A DNA stretch of 64,000 nucleotides from Sinotaia quadrata. Its lineage: Eukaryota; Mollusca; Gastropoda; Architaenioglossa; Viviparidae. The position numbers and the translations under genes are program-made. Within the stretch, counting starts at the first letter, position 1. Each line of letters begins with the position of its first letter. Of this stretch, positions 60,656-64,000 are shown one piece after another. The notes below the pieces were generated by a model. That model was given only the letters and a program-made list of their open reading frames with translations. It was not told where the DNA came from and did not search any database. The stretch spans positions 61,964,759 through 62,028,758 of the forward strand of contig CM054181.1 of assembly GCA_028829895.1 (NCBI GenBank). Reading direction: 5' to 3'.

Positions 60656-62835
60656 AAAGAGACCAGAGGGAGTCTGATCACTTGTTGCACTCTCAGCGTT
60701 GCAACTCAACTGATTTTTTTCTTGGACACCTCACTGCAAGTCACAAGATGGAAATATTCTCACGTGTAGTCCTGTTGCTAAGAATGGGTTGCATGCTGAA
60801 AAATATTTTCTCATTGAGAGGACAGGCTCAGAGGAGGTAATGGCCTAAGAGACATTGATAGTTTTGCTTACTTTCCATTTAATAAAATTATTAAAACTGT
60901 GATCTCTTCCTCCACAGTACCCACCCATTAACGCACCTAAATTGTAATGTGTCTGTTCTAAAGTCATCTCACACAGTCCCAACCAAGAGGGAACTTTAGA
61001 TCTGGAGACTGGGTCTAGAATGCTGCATGTGGATCAAAGCAGGACCATAAATTAAACAGAGGAAAACAAAGATGACAACCACCCTGCACTCAACAGATGC
61101 AGTATTAAATATTTTGCAACTGTTAATTAATCTTGAACATGTACCAGAGGCAGACCCTGTCAGTGACATAATTATTTCAGTGTCCTGGAAGAGAATTATA
61201 GATTAGAATATACATAGTGTTCTAGCTAGTATTATTACAATTTACAATACTCACATCTTATACAAAAAAATGGTGATAAAATTAGTATACTCTCACACAC
61301 AATACTTAAGCAAATACTGCATCTTTAGTTTCTGCCAAAAAAAGGGTGAAAGAAGCAATATATTGATGATTCATAATTCAGTTTCATTCTTTTTTCAGAG
61401 TCCATATGACTTCCACATACACCAACATTTTATGATTTTTGATGAATCAGACTATCTTCGCTTCTAGGCCAGAGTCTAGGGTTTCTCTCAAAGATAATTA
61501 GGTTAATGATTTAATTTGTAATTGATATGTATTTTGATTTAATTATTTATTTTCTTTTATAAATTTTCATCATTAATTTTTGTGTCAATTCTTAACATCT
61601 TCACTCTATGTAAATTCATCCTGTAATATAAGTATTGTCTCTGTTTTGTTCTATATTTAGCAGGAGATACTTGTTTGGGGGCTTGAGAGTCACCAGGATG
61701 GTGTGTCACCTGAATGTCTTGTTGTCCTAGATTGTAATTAATTTATGGTGACCTGCATAACTATTCTCTCATATATACCATAATAGTTTGTGACTAACGC
61801 ATTAATCTATCTGTTGAGGATAATATTGATTTTATAATGTTATAAAGACATTATTTATCCTTTCTATTATTGATGTCATAATGATCTTTGACAAAGACCT
61901 TTTTATTATTCTCGTCATAATGATCCTTTGTGAAGACTTAATACATTTGTAATGACAAACACTGGAAAAGTTATGATGATGGCATCTTAAAACCATACTC
62001 CTTCGTTTTCCAATGTTAAATTTCTTATAGTAATCAGAATCAGAATCACTCAACAATCTGGGCATCTTTATTACAGTTATATATAGCAGACAATGTTTTA
62101 GCAAAATAATGATTCATTAGCATTAGCGGACAGTAAATGTTGTAGGTTCGTGTTTAGCATGCACACAAAAACAGCTGCTAATCTGTTCAGGTTATAGAAA
62201 AGGGAAAAAGCTTAGAACATTTGCGTGATAGAAAAGTTGCGCAACGTTCTAAGAATTCCCTTGGCTGCTACGTAGCTAACAAATTCATATATATATATTC
62301 TCCACAACTTTGTGTTCTATTTTCAGGGGAAATCCCTCGACTGTTTCAAAGTTACGTTAGCAAATACAGTTATATATTCCCCATAATAACTTACTAAAAA
62401 ATGAGCAAAGATATATTTATTTTTTCAATTATAGCTAAACCACAAGTGGGAAGATGTTTAATTTCACGATCCATCTAGATAAATTGAGATATTTGTAACT
62501 GCTATTTGATTGATGGGAAATGCATTAGCACAGCCGATACAGGGTTAAAAGCAAAACAAGTGTTTCGTAGACATCACATCATTCGATATCACAACTAAAA
62601 TCAAAACATCTTTTCACTACACTGATCAGAATATAAATCAATCGTGTACATGTGAATGCATCATTTGTTGCATAACGTATATGACCAGTTATAACAATGT
62701 TTCCAGCTTTGGACAAAGATTAGTGCTTTTTGCCATATCTGTCAGCAAATAGTTCTTTTCAAATGAATTAACTGAAGAAAAGGCAGACTTTCTAGAACTC
62801 AGCTGACATCGAAATATTTTTTCCATATTTTATAG
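60656..62835. other. Non-coding, nothing recognised
   Basis: AT-rich sequence. A small duplication (gtcataatgatc..ttgt) occurs at about 61,874-61,935. Confidence 0.5.
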
Positions 62836-63151
62836 AATATACAGAAGTCTCATCTCTTTGATAACTGGGGTGATAATACTTTATAACCGTCGTCGACTTA
62901 ACAATTGGACTGAGGACTATGACGAGTGCCTTTGTTCGTCTAATATTGTACAAGGAAAATGCACATTTCTGTTAGGATGGGTGGGTCGCTTACAACCTGT
63001 CTCCATCATTAAGACAACAAAGGCTGGAAAATTATGTTTCAACATATGTGTTAACATCTCTATGAAAGAAAAATGCATGTCTCGAGAGCAGGACAATATT
63101 TTTTCAGAGCTGACTTTTGCCGATGAGGAGAAGGTCATAATACAATTATAA
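62836..63151 (+). CDS. Candidate cysteine-rich extracellular exon (unidentified)
   Basis: A plus frame is open from a T-rich acceptor-like site (ttccatattttatag, exon possible from 62,836) to a TAA at 63,149-63,151. No ATG precedes the main body, so it would be a 3' exon. The body holds six cysteines: DECLC, GKC, KLCFNIC and EKC. There are two N-glycosylation sequons (NWT and NIS), suiting an extracellular protein. The C-terminal part is acidic and ends VIIQL. No domain family is recognised. Its phase (2) does not match the donor at 57,056 (phase 1), so a direct join is excluded. The opposite strand is open for 73 codons, which weakens the call. Confidence 0.33.
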
Positions 63152-63173
63152 TGTGGGTCATTACAACTTCACT

Positions 63174-63219
63174 TGACGTCATTGGCTGGTGATTGTATCA
63201 TAAATTGTTTCTGACGTCA
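63174..63219. promoter_or_regulatory. Two perfect CRE palindromes 38 bp apart
   Basis: TGACGTCA at 63,174-63,181 and 63,212-63,219, both followed by TT, just past the stop of the candidate exon. CREB/ATF binding is a family-level inference. Confidence 0.35.
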
Positions 63220-63483
63220 TTAGTGTTATAGGACGTTATCGTATAAACAGGCAATGAAGAGTGCAATCACATTCACATGAATTGTCGATTAATTCACTGG
63301 CTGTCGTAGTCACATCGTACGGTGAGCATCCACAACTGTTGAGAGATTCGACACTGTGTTCCATGTCACTTGACTAATTACAAACAGGTTAATGGCGATT
63401 AGTATATTTTGAGAAGTAGCATTCACCCCACTCACGCACACAATCTGAATGGTCGGTAACTGACACTTAAAACACCCCAAGAT

Positions 63484-63556
<73 letters not shown>

Positions 63557-64000
63557 CCTCATTCTCTCTTCCCCCCTCTCACACACCCACACATGCACTT
63601 AGAGACATAGAGAAAACACATAGGAACTCACACTAAAACAAAGACATCATCCAAGCGTAGATGATTATGTACTAGCCCTCTGGGATCCATGGGTGTGCTC
63701 TACCACACCTCTCTAGCCACCAGGTAAAATGAAACACCTCTACAGAGTTGCGGGTGAGAAGATTTTTACCATTTTTCGTCAGTGATTGGTGCTTGAGAAT
63801 AAGAAAGAAAGAAAGACAAGGAATATTTTCCCCAAGCTCTAAGAAGAATTGATTTTAGTCTCAGTGGAGTAGGATTGATGAACTGAAGCAGCACATCCAA
63901 AACAAAACCTACGCAATTGACTCGTTTAGTGTTCTTTTGAAACGTGTTATTTTTATTTCTGTTTTTCATGCATTATTGCACGTATTATAATGAATATTAT
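63220..64000. repeat. (CT)n at 63,487-63,552 in non-coding sequence
   Basis: About 65 bp of CT repeats. The remainder to the window end shows no recognised gene. Confidence 0.8.

Overview
This is eukaryotic, almost certainly invertebrate animal DNA. It is AT-rich and gene-poor, with splice-type exon borders, non-LTR and pogo-type transposons, long (CA)n, (GATA)n and (CT)n microsatellites, and well over twenty different minisatellites. A lophotrochozoan, probably a mollusc, fits best, but no conserved housekeeping gene is present to fix the taxon. There are no operons, rRNA genes or CRISPR arrays.

Region 1 (1-26,537) is a direct tandem duplication. Copy A runs from before the window edge to 12,076. 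Copy B runs from about 16,109 to 26,537. They look roughly 97% identical by eye and differ mainly in tandem-repeat copy number. Each copy carries, on the minus strand, an exon of the most interesting gene here: a small secreted-type domain with an inhibitor-cystine-knot cysteine spacing, followed by a long array of PGSN repeats. Copy B is complete to a stop (203 residues, 22 repeats in which Tyr and Lys largely alternate). Copy A stays open for 780 codons and runs off the window. Both copies also hold a ~1.5 kb degenerate 24-bp array, a decayed RNase H fragment of a retroelement, a 45-bp VNTR and CA-rich satellites. The 12,077-16,074 spacer is single-copy.

Region 2 (26,538-30,860) holds a minus-strand, internally deleted LINE of the restriction-like-endonuclease type (R4/Dong-like), whose 3' end abuts a (TAA)n microsatellite. 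A second, shorter copy at 48.68-49.11 kb has TAA-type repeats on both sides.

Region 3 (30,904-33,666) is a complete pogo-superfamily DNA transposon. It has a TA target duplication, 25-bp terminal inverted repeats, repeated subterminal motifs, an intact DDD catalytic triad and a C-terminal PHD-type finger.

Region 4 (33,667-64,000) is mostly minisatellite and microsatellite DNA. It contains an inverted pair of an unknown ~220-bp dispersed repeat (54.6 and 59.2 kb), a candidate signal-peptide first exon (56,969-57,056), a candidate cysteine-rich extracellular exon (62,836-63,151), and all of an unexpected cluster of nine perfect TGACGTCA palindromes apart from one at 30.0 kb.

Apart from the transposase and the knottin/PGSN exons, most open frames longer than 60 codons are translations of tandem repeats or antisense shadows and are not annotated.
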